From positions 1,210,667 to 1,274,666 of the forward strand of contig NZ_CH672427.1 of NCBI RefSeq assembly GCF_000153205.1: DNA of 64,000 nt. Direction: 5' to 3'. Of the stretch, positions 39,241 to 48,232 are shown in pieces (the stretch's first letter is position 1; each line of letters starts with the position of its first letter). The notes beneath the pieces are model-generated. The model saw nothing but the letters and a program-made list of their open reading frames with translations, did no database searches and was not told where the DNA came from. This stretch comes from Nitrococcus mobilis Nb-231 (GTDB lineage: Bacteria; Pseudomonadota; Gammaproteobacteria; Nitrococcales; Nitrococcaceae). A program made the translations under genes and the position numbers.

Positions 39241-39426
39241 TTATTTCAGTCCTAAATCTTTCTTGATCTTCTCCATCAAGCCCTTACCCAGCTCTTTACC
39301 ACCGCCGTGCATGGGCAGGTCCGCTTTGCGATGGCCGCGCCGTATCAGCAGATAACCGGAGCGGCCCTTCGTCTCGAACGTGCAACCTTGCTTGGCAAGC
39401 CACTTCTGGAATTGCTTGCTGTTCAT
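39241..39426 (-). CDS. hicA: HicA-family mRNA interferase toxin
   Basis: A 61-residue HicA protein: NSKQFQKWLAKQGCTFE, LPMHGGGKELGKGL and KIKKDLGL. HicA cleaves mRNA using a conserved His (His23 in E. coli). In this protein the equivalent position, by alignment of the start and of LLIRRGHRK with E. coli HicA, is Tyr25 (KGRSGYLLIR). The pair order hicA-hicB is normal, and the protein might be inactive. Confidence 0.88.
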   Translation of the reverse strand: MNSKQFQKWLAKQGCTFETKGRSGYLLIRRGHRKADLPMHGGGKELGKGLMEKIKKDLGLK

Positions 39427-40076
39427 GGGTCATTATACAAAAGTGTTTTATGCATAACATTTATGTTGCGTATTTCACCCGTCAATAAGGAGAACAGCGG
39501 ATGAGCCTCGAATACGACGAGCGCCGGACGCTCGCCGCGCTACCGCGGGAGACGTTCGCGGGCGAGTAACCACTTCCCCCGCCGCCACGAATGAATGACT
39601 CCTATTTCGGCCTCGGTCACGTCATCCCAAGGGAAAAGACGCAGACCGGCAGACGAAAAAATAGTCAATCAATGAACTGCTTCACGTCGTTATTTTTTAC
39701 ACTTTTTGTTTCCTGGACTGATCAAGCTGAGCATTTATAAATCCAACGTATTGTTTAGCTATGATAAAGATAATAGCGGCCTAAATATTGCCTTCTAAGC
39801 CCCCTCCGCTACAAAATCCGCTTATACAAATTTTTTGCAAAATCAGCTGGCTGTTCTGCTCTCTTGATGCTACACATTGCGTCATGGGCGATCGGTTAAG
39901 TAACAACTAACTCGCTAATACATCGCCCGGCATGTCACAGAATAAAGGCCAACCATTCACTCGCGATGGAACGAAGCATCCGCAGGGTGAGGGTTGAAAG
40001 CCGTGGCATGCACCGCTCCAAATCCAGATCTCTGAATACTAAAGCTTAATAACAAATCAACAGGGAGAAAATTTAG
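39427..40076. other. AT-rich upstream region of the large repeat gene
   Basis: No convincing gene. A 22-codon reading at 39501-39569 (MSLEYDERRTLAALPRETF) has AAGGAG 8 bases upstream but no recognisable family. An opposite-strand reading ending near 39540 (RLFPWDDVTEAEIGVIHSW) could be a gene scrap. The stretch 39690-39950 is clearly more AT-rich than its surroundings. It probably contains the promoter of the repeat protein, which has AGGGAGA just before its ATG. Confidence 0.4.
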
Positions 40077-43000
40077 ATGGCGGATCCAATCATCACGATC
40101 TCCAGCGGTCAGGCCATAGAGAACGGGACGATTCAGTTCGAGGTCACACTCTCCGAACCGGCGACCCAGGCGGTAACCGTTGAACTCCGAACCTTGGAGG
40201 GGGCTGGCACGGCACTCGGTGATCGCGTGGACTTTAACGAAGCGTTCAGCACTGTGCGCATCAATGCGGGTGAGACCAGCACCACGTTCGGCATTAGGTC
40301 GCTTGCGGACAACCTGACCGAGGCCGACGAGAGCGTGGTCGTCGAACTCTTTAACCCCACCAACGCGGTATTCCCGGATGACGCAGGCGCGCTGCGCGCG
40401 ACCGGGGTGATCCTCGATGACGACGGCACCGGAGCCAAGCGAGCGCTGTTCGTCAGCCCAGTGCAGCTGGTCGAGGGCGACGACGGCAGCCAGCAGGCGG
40501 TCTTCGAGGTCACCCTCTCGCGCCCCTCGGACACCGCGATCACGCTCGATTACACCACCGCCGACGGCTCGGCCCAGGCCGGCACCGACTACCAGGCGCT
40601 CGCCGACTCGCTGACCTTCGCCCCGGGCGAGACCATGAAGGCGGTGGCCGTGCCGCTCATCGGCGATACCGTGGCCGAGGCCAACGAGTTCTTCAACCTG
40701 GTGTTCACCCCCACCGCGGCGATCGCCAACGGCGTCGAAGGCGCGGTCGGCAAGGCCGTGATCCTCGACGATGACACCTCCGCCGCGCTGCCCGAGATCA
40801 GCATCCAAGGCGGTCAGGCCATAGAGAACGGGACGATTCAGTTCGAGGTCACACTCTCCGAACCGGCGACCCAGGCGGTAACCGTTGAACTCCGAACCTT
40901 GGAGGGGGCTGGCACGGCACTCGGTGATCGCGTGGACTTTAACGAAGCGTTCAGCACTGTGCGCATCAATGCGGGTGAGACCAGCACCACGTTCGGCATT
41001 AGGTCGCTTGCGGACAACCTGACCGAGGCCGACGAGAGCGTGGTCGTCGAACTCTTTAACCCCACCAACGCGGTATTCCCGGATGACGCAGGCGCGCTGC
41101 GCGCGACCGGGGTGATCCTCGATGACGACGGCACCGGAGCCAAGCGAGCGCTGTTCGTCAGCCCAGTGCAGCTGGTCGAGGGCGACGACGGCAGCCAGCA
41201 GGCGGTCTTCGAGGTCACCCTCTCGCGCCCCTCGGACACCGCGATCACACTCGATTACACCACCGCCGACGGCTCGGCCCAGGCCGGCACCGACTACCAG
41301 GCGCTCGCCGACTCGCTGACCTTCGCCCCGGGCGAGACCATGAAGGCGGTGGCCGTGCCGCTCATCGGCGATACCGTGGCCGAGGCCAACGAGTTCTTCA
41401 ACCTGGTGTTCACCCCCACCGCGGCGATCGCCAACGGCGTCGAAGGCGCGGTCGGCAAGGCCGTGATCCTCGACGATGACACCTCCGCCGCGCTGCCCGA
41501 GATCAGCATCCAAGGCGGTCAGGCCATAGAGAACGGGACGATTCAGTTCGAGGTCACACTCTCCGAACCGGCGACCCAGGCGGTAACCGTTGAACTCCGA
41601 ACCTTGGAGGGGGCTGGCACGGCACTCGGTGATCGCGTGGACTTTAACGAAGCGTTCAGCACTGTGCGCATCAATGCGGGTGAGACCAGCACCACGTTCG
41701 GCATTAGGTCGCTTGCGGACAACCTGACCGAGGCCGACGAGAGCGTGGTCGTCGAACTCTTTAACCCCACCAACGCGGTATTCCCGGATGACGCAGGCGC
41801 GCTGCGCGCGACCGGGGTGATCCTCGATGACGACGGCACCGGAGCCAAGCGAGCGCTGTTCGTCAGCCCAGTGCAGCTGGTCGAGGGCGACGACGGCAGC
41901 CAGCAGGCGGTCTTCGAGGTCACCCTCTCGCGCCCCTCGGACACCGCGATCACACTCGATTACACCACCGCCGACGGCTCGGCCCAGGCCGGCACCGACT
42001 ACCAGGCGCTCGCCGACTCGCTGACCTTCGCCCCGGGCGAGACCATGAAGGCGGTGGCCGTGCCGCTCATCGGCGATACCGTGGCCGAGGCCAACGAGTT
42101 CTTCAACCTGGTGTTCACCCCCACCGCGGCGATCGCCAACGGCGTCGAAGGCGCGGTCGGCAAGGCCGTGATCCTCGACGATGACACCTCCGCCGCGCTG
42201 CCCGAGATCAGCATCCAAGGCGGTCAGGCCATAGAGAACGGGACGATTCAGTTCGAGGTCACACTCTCCGAACCGGCGACCCAGGCGGTAACCGTTGAAC
42301 TCCGAACCTTGGAGGGGGCTGGCACGGCACTCGGTGATCGCGTGGACTTTAACGAAGCGTTCAGCACTGTGCGCATCAATGCGGGTGAGACCAGCACCAC
42401 GTTCGGCATTAGGTCGCTTGCGGACAACTTGACCGAGGCCGACGAGAGCGTGGTCGTCGAACTCTTTAACCCCACCAACGCGGTGTTTCCAGATGGCGTG
42501 AAAACATTGCAAGCCACCGGCATCATCCTGGATGACGACGGTACCAACAACAAGCTCGGTCTGTTCGTGGAAAATGCTCAGATCGTCGAGGGCGCCGACG
42601 GCGTCACCCGTGAGGTGGCGGTCCCCATTGTGCTGTCCCGTCCGGCCGATCAGGAATTGACGCTCAACTTCACAACCGCCGACGGCGAGGCCACCGCCGG
42701 TCAGGACTACACCCAGACCAGCGGCAGCGTGACCTTCGCACCCGGCGAGACCATGAAAGCCGCCTTCGTACCGATCCTCGGAGACAGCGTCGAAGAGCCA
42801 AATGAGAACTTCACCTTGACGGTCACCCCCACCGCGGAAATCGCCAACGGCTCGGATGGCGCGACGGGGACGGTCACCATCATTGATGGCGACGTTGGGC
42901 CGACTCCGGAGAAGCCGGTGCTCGCCCTCGAAGCGGTCAATGCCGATCAGCCCGAAGGGAATACCGGAACAACGCCGTTCACCTTCCAAGTAACGCGCAG

Positions 43001-45803
43001 CGGGGATTTGAGTGCGGCGAGCACGGTGGCGTTCGCAGTGACCGGTACCAGTGCAGACCCCGCCCAGGCCGATGACTTCGCCGGGGCCACCCTGCCCAGC
43101 GGCGTGGTGAACTTCGCCGCCGGCGAGAGCGAACAAATCATCACCGTCAATGTCGCCGGCGATACGGTGGTCGAGAACGACGAAGGTTTCACCGTCAGCT
43201 TGTCCGATCCCAGTGACGACACTGTTATCGATGCGAACAACAACACGGCGAATGGAGTTATTCGCAACGACGACGGCGAGCAACCTCCAGTGGTCGCTAT
43301 CGAAGCAGTCGATGCCGATCAACCCGAGGGCGATGCTGACACAACCGCGTTCACTTTCCGAGTGACCCGCAGCGGCGATCTCAGTGCGGCGAGCACGGTG
43401 GCGTTCGCAGTAACCGGCAGCGGCGCCGACCCGGCACAAGCCGACGACTTCGCCGGGGCCACGCTACCCAGCGGCGTGGTGAACTTCGCCGCCGGCGAGA
43501 GCGAGCAAATCATCACCGTCGATGTCGCCGGCGATACGGTGGTCGAGAATGACGAGGGCTTCACTGTAAGCCTATCCGACCCGACTGATGCCACCATCGA
43601 CGCCGACAACGCGAGTGCCGCAGGCATCATTCGCGACGACGACGGCGGACTGCCGGTGGTCGCGCTCGAAGCGGTCAATGCCGATCAGCCCGAGGGCGAT
43701 ACCGACACAACCGCTTTCACCTTCCAACTAACCCGCAGCGGTGATCTCAGTGCCGCCAGCACGGTGGCGTTCGCAGTGACCGGCAGCGGCGCAGACCCGG
43801 CCCAGGCGGATGACTTCGCCGGGGCCACGCTACCCAGCGGCGTCGTGAACTTCGCCGCCGGCGAGAGCGAGCAGATCGTAACCGTCGATGTCGCCGGCGA
43901 TACGGTGGTCGAGAACGACGAGGGCTTCACTGTAAGCCTATCCGACCCGACTGATGCCACCATCGATGCCGACAACGCGAGTGCCGCAGGCATCATTCGC
44001 GACGACGACGGCGGGCTGCCGGTGGTCGCGCTCGAAGCGGTCAATGCCGATCAGCCCGAAGGCGATGCCGACACCACGGCATTCACTTTCCGAGTAACCC
44101 GCAGCGGTGATCTCAGTGCCGCCAGCACGGTGGCGTTCGCAGTGACCGGCAGCGGCGCAGACCCGGCCCAGGCCGACGACTTCGCTGGTGCGACACTGCC
44201 CAGCGGCGTGGTGAACTTCGCTGCAGGGGAAAGCGAGCAGATCGTAACCGTCAATGTCGCCGGCGATACGGTCTTCGAGAACGACGAGGGCTTCACTGTA
44301 AGCCTATCCGACCCGACTGATGCCACCATCGATGCCGACAACGCGAGTGCCGCAGGCCTCATTCGCGACGACGATGGCGAAACGGTAGTCGCCCTTGAGG
44401 CAGTCAATGCCGATCAGCCCGAGGGCGATGCCGATACCACCGCGTTCACTTTCCGGGTGACGCGCAGCGGTGATCTCAGTGCCGCCAGCACGGTGGCGTT
44501 CGCAGTGACCGGCAGCGGCGCAGACCCGGCCCAGGCCGACGACTTCGCTGGTGCGACACTGCCCAGCGGCGTGGTGAACTTCGCTGCAGGGGAAAGCGAG
44601 CAAATTATTATCGTCAATGTGGCCGGCGACACCGTGCCCGAAAACGACGAGGGCTTCACCGTAACTCTGTCCGATCCCACCGATGCCACCATAGATGCGG
44701 ACAACGCCAATGCTGCCGGGCTCATCCGCAACGAGGACCCTCAACCACCGACGGTGGTCGCCCTCGAAGCGGTCAATGCCGATCAGACCGAAGGTGATAC
44801 CGACACCACGGCATTCACCTTCCGGGTAACCCGCAGCGGCGATCTCAGTGCCGCCAGCACCGTGGCGTTCGCAGTAACCGGCAGCGGCGCCGACCCGGCA
44901 CAAGCCGACGACTTCGCCGGGGCTACGCTGCCCAGCGGGGGGGTGAACTTCGCCGCCGGCGAGAGCGAACAAATCATCACCGTCAATGTCGCCGGCGATA
45001 CGGTCTTCGAGAACGACGAGGAATTCACGGTCACCCTGTCCGATCCCACCGATGCCACCCTCGATGCCGACAACGCCAGTGCTGCAGGGATCATCCGCAA
45101 CGACGACCCTGAAAACGAAGGATTCTCCATCCGCCTCGGTGATGCGCCGGTACGGGTTTCCCGGGCGACCAGAGACGCATGGGAGAAAGCCTGGACCGAT
45201 CCCGATGACCGCGTGGACATCACGCACAAGGCGGACCTGACCGACGGTAATGAATCCTATACGGATGTTCTTTTCCAGAGCTCGGGCAGCGGCTCGCTTG
45301 CCGGAGGGGATATCGCGGCCGGCGATCTCGGTGTGAGCGGTCAGACGCTTCAGACCAGTGCCATTCGGCAAGAGATCGACGGCACGGAGGGGCTGCGCTT
45401 CGAGCTGAATCAGGAAGCAACCGAGTTCCGGTTCGGGGTGTCCCGCCTCTTTACGGACGACGAGGGCACGGGTTTCACCGAAGCCGGTCGCGTACAGCTG
45501 CTGAACGACGCCGGTGAACTGGTCGCGGAGGAGTTCTTTTTCGCCGACAATGCGGCCGGCACGCAGGAGGCCGCCGTGTCCGCCCCGCAGGGGTTCACCC
45601 AAGCCGTTTTTTCCGCGGGCGCCTTCGACGGCAACGCGTTCGTCTTCGGAGCCTACGGCAACGGTACCGGCGACGGATTTGGCTCGGAATCATTTGCTGA
45701 TGGCGGCAAACAGCACGGCAGCGATTACGCCGTGGATTTCGTCGAGTTCGAAGCGTTACCGATCGTCGGCGTCGGTTCGGATCCCGGAGCGGGGGTTGTT
45801 TAA
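40077..45803 (+). CDS. Large Calx-beta repeat protein, predicted type I-secreted surface protein
   Basis: A 1908-residue acidic protein built almost entirely of Calx-beta domains. There are four pairs of A- and B-type domains (to about residue 945) and then six C-type domains (about 948-1680) of roughly 120 residues each. Each ends in an acidic stretch such as VILDDDG that should bind calcium. Residues 1681-1908 are a different, mostly beta region (RFELNQEATEFRFGVSRL, YAVDFVEFEALPIVG). There is no Sec signal and no GGxGxD RTX repeats. A type I ABC/HlyD pair is encoded 1.1 kb further on. The likely role is an adhesin-like surface protein; this is inference. Confidence 0.85.
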   Translation: MADPIITISSGQAIENGTIQFEVTLSEPATQAVTVELRTLEGAGTALGDRVDFNEAFSTVRINAGETSTTFGIRSLADNLTEADESVVVELFNPTNAVFPDDAGALRATGVILDDDGTGAKRALFVSPVQLVEGDDGSQQAVFEVTLSRPSDTAITLDYTTADGSAQAGTDYQALADSLTFAPGETMKAVAVPLIGDTVAEANEFFNLVFTPTAAIANGVEGAVGKAVILDDDTSAALPEISIQGGQAIENGTIQFEVTLSEPATQAVTVELRTLEGAGTALGDRVDFNEAFSTVRINAGETSTTFGIRSLADNLTEADESVVVELFNPTNAVFPDDAGALRATGVILDDDGTGAKRALFVSPVQLVEGDDGSQQAVFEVTLSRPSDTAITLDYTTADGSAQAGTDYQALADSLTFAPGETMKAVAVPLIGDTVAEANEFFNLVFTPTAAIANGVEGAVGKAVILDDDTSAALPEISIQGGQAIENGTIQFEVTLSEPATQAVTVELRTLEGAGTALGDRVDFNEAFSTVRINAGETSTTFGIRSLADNLTEADESVVVELFNPTNAVFPDDAGALRATGVILDDDGTGAKRALFVSPVQLVEGDDGSQQAVFEVTLSRPSDTAITLDYTTADGSAQAGTDYQALADSLTFAPGETMKAVAVPLIGDTVAEANEFFNLVFTPTAAIANGVEGAVGKAVILDDDTSAALPEISIQGGQAIENGTIQFEVTLSEPATQAVTVELRTLEGAGTALGDRVDFNEAFSTVRINAGETSTTFGIRSLADNLTEADESVVVELFNPTNAVFPDGVKTLQATGIILDDDGTNNKLGLFVENAQIVEGADGVTREVAVPIVLSRPADQELTLNFTTADGEATAGQDYTQTSGSVTFAPGETMKAAFVPILGDSVEEPNENFTLTVTPTAEIANGSDGATGTVTIIDGDVGPTPEKPVLALEAVNADQPEGNTGTTPFTFQVTRSGDLSAASTVAFAVTGTSADPAQADDFAGATLPSGVVNFAAGESEQIITVNVAGDTVVENDEGFTVSLSDPSDDTVIDANNNTANGVIRNDDGEQPPVVAIEAVDADQPEGDADTTAFTFRVTRSGDLSAASTVAFAVTGSGADPAQADDFAGATLPSGVVNFAAGESEQIITVDVAGDTVVENDEGFTVSLSDPTDATIDADNASAAGIIRDDDGGLPVVALEAVNADQPEGDTDTTAFTFQLTRSGDLSAASTVAFAVTGSGADPAQADDFAGATLPSGVVNFAAGESEQIVTVDVAGDTVVENDEGFTVSLSDPTDATIDADNASAAGIIRDDDGGLPVVALEAVNADQPEGDADTTAFTFRVTRSGDLSAASTVAFAVTGSGADPAQADDFAGATLPSGVVNFAAGESEQIVTVNVAGDTVFENDEGFTVSLSDPTDATIDADNASAAGLIRDDDGETVVALEAVNADQPEGDADTTAFTFRVTRSGDLSAASTVAFAVTGSGADPAQADDFAGATLPSGVVNFAAGESEQIIIVNVAGDTVPENDEGFTVTLSDPTDATIDADNANAAGLIRNEDPQPPTVVALEAVNADQTEGDTDTTAFTFRVTRSGDLSAASTVAFAVTGSGADPAQADDFAGATLPSGGVNFAAGESEQIITVNVAGDTVFENDEEFTVTLSDPTDATLDADNASAAGIIRNDDPENEGFSIRLGDAPVRVSRATRDAWEKAWTDPDDRVDITHKADLTDGNESYTDVLFQSSGSGSLAGGDIAAGDLGVSGQTLQTSAIRQEIDGTEGLRFELNQEATEFRFGVSRLFTDDEGTGFTEAGRVQLLNDAGELVAEEFFFADNAAGTQEAAVSAPQGFTQAVFSAGAFDGNAFVFGAYGNGTGDGFGSESFADGGKQHGSDYAVDFVEFEALPIVGVGSDPGAGVV
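40106..42482 (+). repeat. 705-bp tandem repeats, nearly identical
   Basis: Three full copies (40106, 40811, 41516) and about 262 bp of a fourth (42221) at an exact 705-bp step, each encoding one A plus one B Calx-beta domain (235 residues). I see only scattered base changes, for example ACGCTCGAT versus ACACTCGAT near 40550 and 41255 and CCTGACC versus CTTGACC in copy four. Such identity in third positions means recent duplication or ongoing gene conversion. Confidence 0.95.
42919..45110 (+). repeat. Six ~366-bp Calx-beta repeats
   Basis: Six copies of a 121-124-residue unit beginning VALEAVNADQPEGD, with SGDLSAASTVAFAVTG and FAGATLPSGVVNFAAGESEQ in each. Steps are 366 bp in the centre and a few bases different at the ends. 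The DNA is less uniform than the 705-bp array, so this array is older or under less homogenisation. Confidence 0.9.
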
Positions 45804-45831
45804 AGAATCTGAAAACTCCGCCTATGCAGAG

Positions 45832-45868
45832 GCCCTTCGACAAGGCTCTCCCGAGCCGGTCGAAGGGC
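45832..45868. repeat. Intergenic palindromic repeat of CCCTTCGAC type
   Basis: GCCCTTCGAC and GTCGAAGGGC pair around a second stem GGCTC/GAGCC, forming a long hairpin 30 bp after the large gene. The flanking CTCAGGGCGAACGG is the companion part of a palindrome I recognise as dispersed in many environmental bacterial genomes. Only one copy was noticed in this window. It may also stop or protect transcripts. Confidence 0.6.
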
Positions 45869-45967
45869 TCAGGGCGAACGGATTAGGTGATCAGATAATT
45901 CTTTAATTCTCCGGACACTCCGGCAAGCATGCAACAAAACAAAGAACAGTACATCGAGGAGGCTCGA

Positions 45968-46723
45968 ATGATGGGACAAGGTCGATTTTGTGATTGGAGT
46001 GCCTGGGCCGATGGGCGTGGGCTGTTATCGCTTGCCTTCGGCGGGATACTGCTATTGGCACTGACGGGGCCGGCAGCATGGGCGGCTCAGGTTTTCGAGC
46101 AGCCTCCGGCGGACGGCAACGATGCCTTTTCAAGTTTCAAGGACGATCAGTCCGCCGATGATTTCCTGCTGTCTTCAGACGCGGCCGTGACCCAAGTGCG
46201 CTGGTGGGGATCGTATCTCATCAATCCGGGCGATCCCGGTGACCCGGGGGTGGACGATCTATTTCACGTGCGCTTTTTCAACGACGCGGGGGGTATTCCG
46301 GACGCGAATCCATCCACGGAGTTCATGCAGCCGACGCTCAACGTCAGCCGCACCGCCACCGCTTTACAAGACATCGCGGGCGGCACCGTGTTTCAGTTCG
46401 ATGCAACCCTGCCGAGTCCGGTTGTTCTGACGGGAGGCACGCCTTTCCATCTCTCGATCGTTAACTTCTTCGACGCAACAGATGCCGAATGGTTTTGGTT
46501 GTTGAGCGACCAACAAACCGGCGACAATGCCTTCCGCTTCGATGGAGATCCTTGGACGAGCGGCCCGCCGGGGGATTTGGCCTTTGCGTTGTTCACGGCC
46601 GGAAGGCCACCGACAGCGGTCCCGGAACCCTCGCTATTCGGTATGTTCGTGCTGGGTCTGCTGTTGCTCGTAGGCGCCCAACGCAGCCGGCGGCACGGCG
46701 GTGTATCCGACCGCGCGTGCTGA
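45968..46723 (+). CDS. PEP-CTERM sorting-domain protein
   Basis: From ATG 45968 (GGAGG 5-9 bases upstream) the product has 251 residues. A Sec signal, LLSLAFGGILLLALTGPAAWA, comes first. The C-terminus has the sorting signal VPEPSLFGMFVLGLLLLVGA followed by QRSRRH (from residue 218). PEP-CTERM proteins are anchored, then processed by exosortase/archaeosortase-type enzymes and exported with exopolysaccharide; no exosortase is in the window. The central part is unknown but beta-rich. Confidence 0.9.
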   Translation: MMGQGRFCDWSAWADGRGLLSLAFGGILLLALTGPAAWAAQVFEQPPADGNDAFSSFKDDQSADDFLLSSDAAVTQVRWWGSYLINPGDPGDPGVDDLFHVRFFNDAGGIPDANPSTEFMQPTLNVSRTATALQDIAGGTVFQFDATLPSPVVLTGGTPFHLSIVNFFDATDAEWFWLLSDQQTGDNAFRFDGDPWTSGPPGDLAFALFTAGRPPTAVPEPSLFGMFVLGLLLLVGAQRSRRHGGVSDRAC

Positions 46724-46751
46724 GCTTCACGCCAAGCGCAGCAGGTATGGA

Positions 46752-46777
46752 CGCGCGGCGATAACAACAACCGCGCG
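46752..46777. terminator. Possible bidirectional terminator between convergent genes
   Basis: CGCGCGG and CCGCGCG form a 7-bp stem around GCGATAACAACAA-like loop sequence, about 30 bp after the PEP-CTERM gene and 120 bp from the end of the hlyD-like gene on the other strand. No U-run follows on either strand, so the assignment is weak. Confidence 0.25.
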
Positions 46778-46894
46778 GACCTATAAATACAAAACCGCTC
46801 ACAATCATCTTGTGGCCAGGAAGGACTGCCACTACTTAGGCGGCAAGGACGCCCACCCGCTCTTGGGAAGTTGGCCAACCGGAAGGCATACGCC

Positions 46895-48229
46895 TTACTC
46901 CTCTCGCCACGCCCGTTCCAGGCTGTCCAGAAATGGCCGTGCCAAATATTCGATTGCCGTACCCTCCCCCGTTTTGATCATCACTTCGGCCGGCATACCG
47001 GGCTGTAGGTGCTTGTCACCGAGCCGCGCCACCTCATTGTCGGATACGGCGAGACGTGCCTTGTAGTAGGCTTCGCCGGTGCGCGAATCGACGATCCGAT
47101 CAGCGGATATGTAGCTTACGTGACCGACCAATGACGGCGTATTACGCCGTTTAAAAGCGGTGAATCGAATGTTGGCCTCTTGTCCAATATGCACATTGTC
47201 GATGTCTTGCGGTTGCACCCTTGCTTCGATGATCAACCGGTCATCGACGGGGACGATATCCAGAACCGTTTCCCCGGCTTTTATGACACCGCCGACCGTA
47301 TGCACCGCCATGCCGACGACCGATCCACTGACCGGCGCGCGGATTTCGATGTGCTCAAGCACATGCTGCGCGGCGCGGATACGCTCTTTGAGATCCAAGA
47401 TATCGGCCTGGATCGAGCGCAACTCATCGGCCACCTTTTCCTGAAACTCACGCCATAGCTGGATGATCTGCAGCTTCGTCTCCCCGATTTTGGTATTGGC
47501 CTGGGCGATCTCTGATATGTGCTCCCCACGCTCGCCTTCCAGACGTGCGACTTCGCGCTCGAGCGCAAGATAACGAGGCTTACCCACATAGCCTTTCTGC
47601 AACAGTTTCTGCAGGCTCCGGGCCTCGTCCTCGACGAGCTCGATCTGGTGTTCCTTCGCTTTTTGCTGCGCTCGCACCCCAGCAATGTCGTTTTTGAGCT
47701 GCTCGATGCGGCTCTCGAGGATGATGGTTTCACCCTTCAATGCATTTCGCCGCGCCTCGAACAGGGTTTCCTGCCCAGAGAGCAGCTCCGCGACGTTCGG
47801 GTCGACACGCCTTTTTAACAAATCATCGGCAAATTCGATCTCGGCCGCGTCATCGCGTTCGGCCAGCAGGCGCGCTTCTAGGGCACGGGCAGCGTCAGAC
47901 TTGGTCTGCAGGATCGCAAGGGAGGCTTGCGGTTGGGTTTCATCAAGCTGTACCAGCACATCACCCGCTTTAACCTTGTCGCCGTCGCGAACCAGTAGCG
48001 TTTTGATGATGCCGCCTTCGAGGTGCTGAACTTTTTTATGATTGCTGTCGACCGTGACCACGCCCGGAGCAATGGCGGCGCTGGCAAGCGGTGCGATAGC
48101 GGCCCAGGTTCCAAAGCCGCCGAATGCGACCAGGATAGCCACCACTCCGAGCGCTATGGATGAACCCAGATTCAGGGGCGGTTTCCGAGGATACGGTTCC
48201 TTGGGGCGGGATTGCGTGGACGAAGCCAT
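46895..48229 (-). CDS. HlyD-family type I secretion membrane fusion protein
   Basis: A 444-residue adaptor: one N-terminal membrane helix (ALGVVAILVAFGGFGTWAAI), a lipoyl/barrel-sandwich half near VQHLEGGIIKTLLVRDGDKV and a long alpha-helical hairpin. The C-terminal beta-barrel includes VQPQDIDNVHIGQEANIRF and ends LQPGMPAEVMIKTGEGTA. It forms the periplasmic channel between the ABC exporter and an outer membrane factor. It follows the ABC gene by 3 bp, so the two are one operon. No TolC gene is here. Confidence 0.93.
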   Translation of the reverse strand: MASSTQSRPKEPYPRKPPLNLGSSIALGVVAILVAFGGFGTWAAIAPLASAAIAPGVVTVDSNHKKVQHLEGGIIKTLLVRDGDKVKAGDVLVQLDETQPQASLAILQTKSDAARALEARLLAERDDAAEIEFADDLLKRRVDPNVAELLSGQETLFEARRNALKGETIILESRIEQLKNDIAGVRAQQKAKEHQIELVEDEARSLQKLLQKGYVGKPRYLALEREVARLEGERGEHISEIAQANTKIGETKLQIIQLWREFQEKVADELRSIQADILDLKERIRAAQHVLEHIEIRAPVSGSVVGMAVHTVGGVIKAGETVLDIVPVDDRLIIEARVQPQDIDNVHIGQEANIRFTAFKRRNTPSLVGHVSYISADRIVDSRTGEAYYKARLAVSDNEVARLGDKHLQPGMPAEVMIKTGEGTAIEYLARPFLDSLERAWREE

Positions 48230-48232
48230 GGC

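Noticed and set aside
39957-43439. A 1160-codon minus-strand open reading frame opposite the Calx-beta gene
   Set aside because: Its repeats mirror the 705-bp array and its amino acid content is that of an antisense shadow (Gly/His/Arg rich). GC-rich codon use on the plus strand removes stops on the other strand.
44304-45602. A 432-codon minus-strand reading over the second array
   Set aside because: Again an antisense shadow of the Calx-beta repeats, with the same compositional bias.
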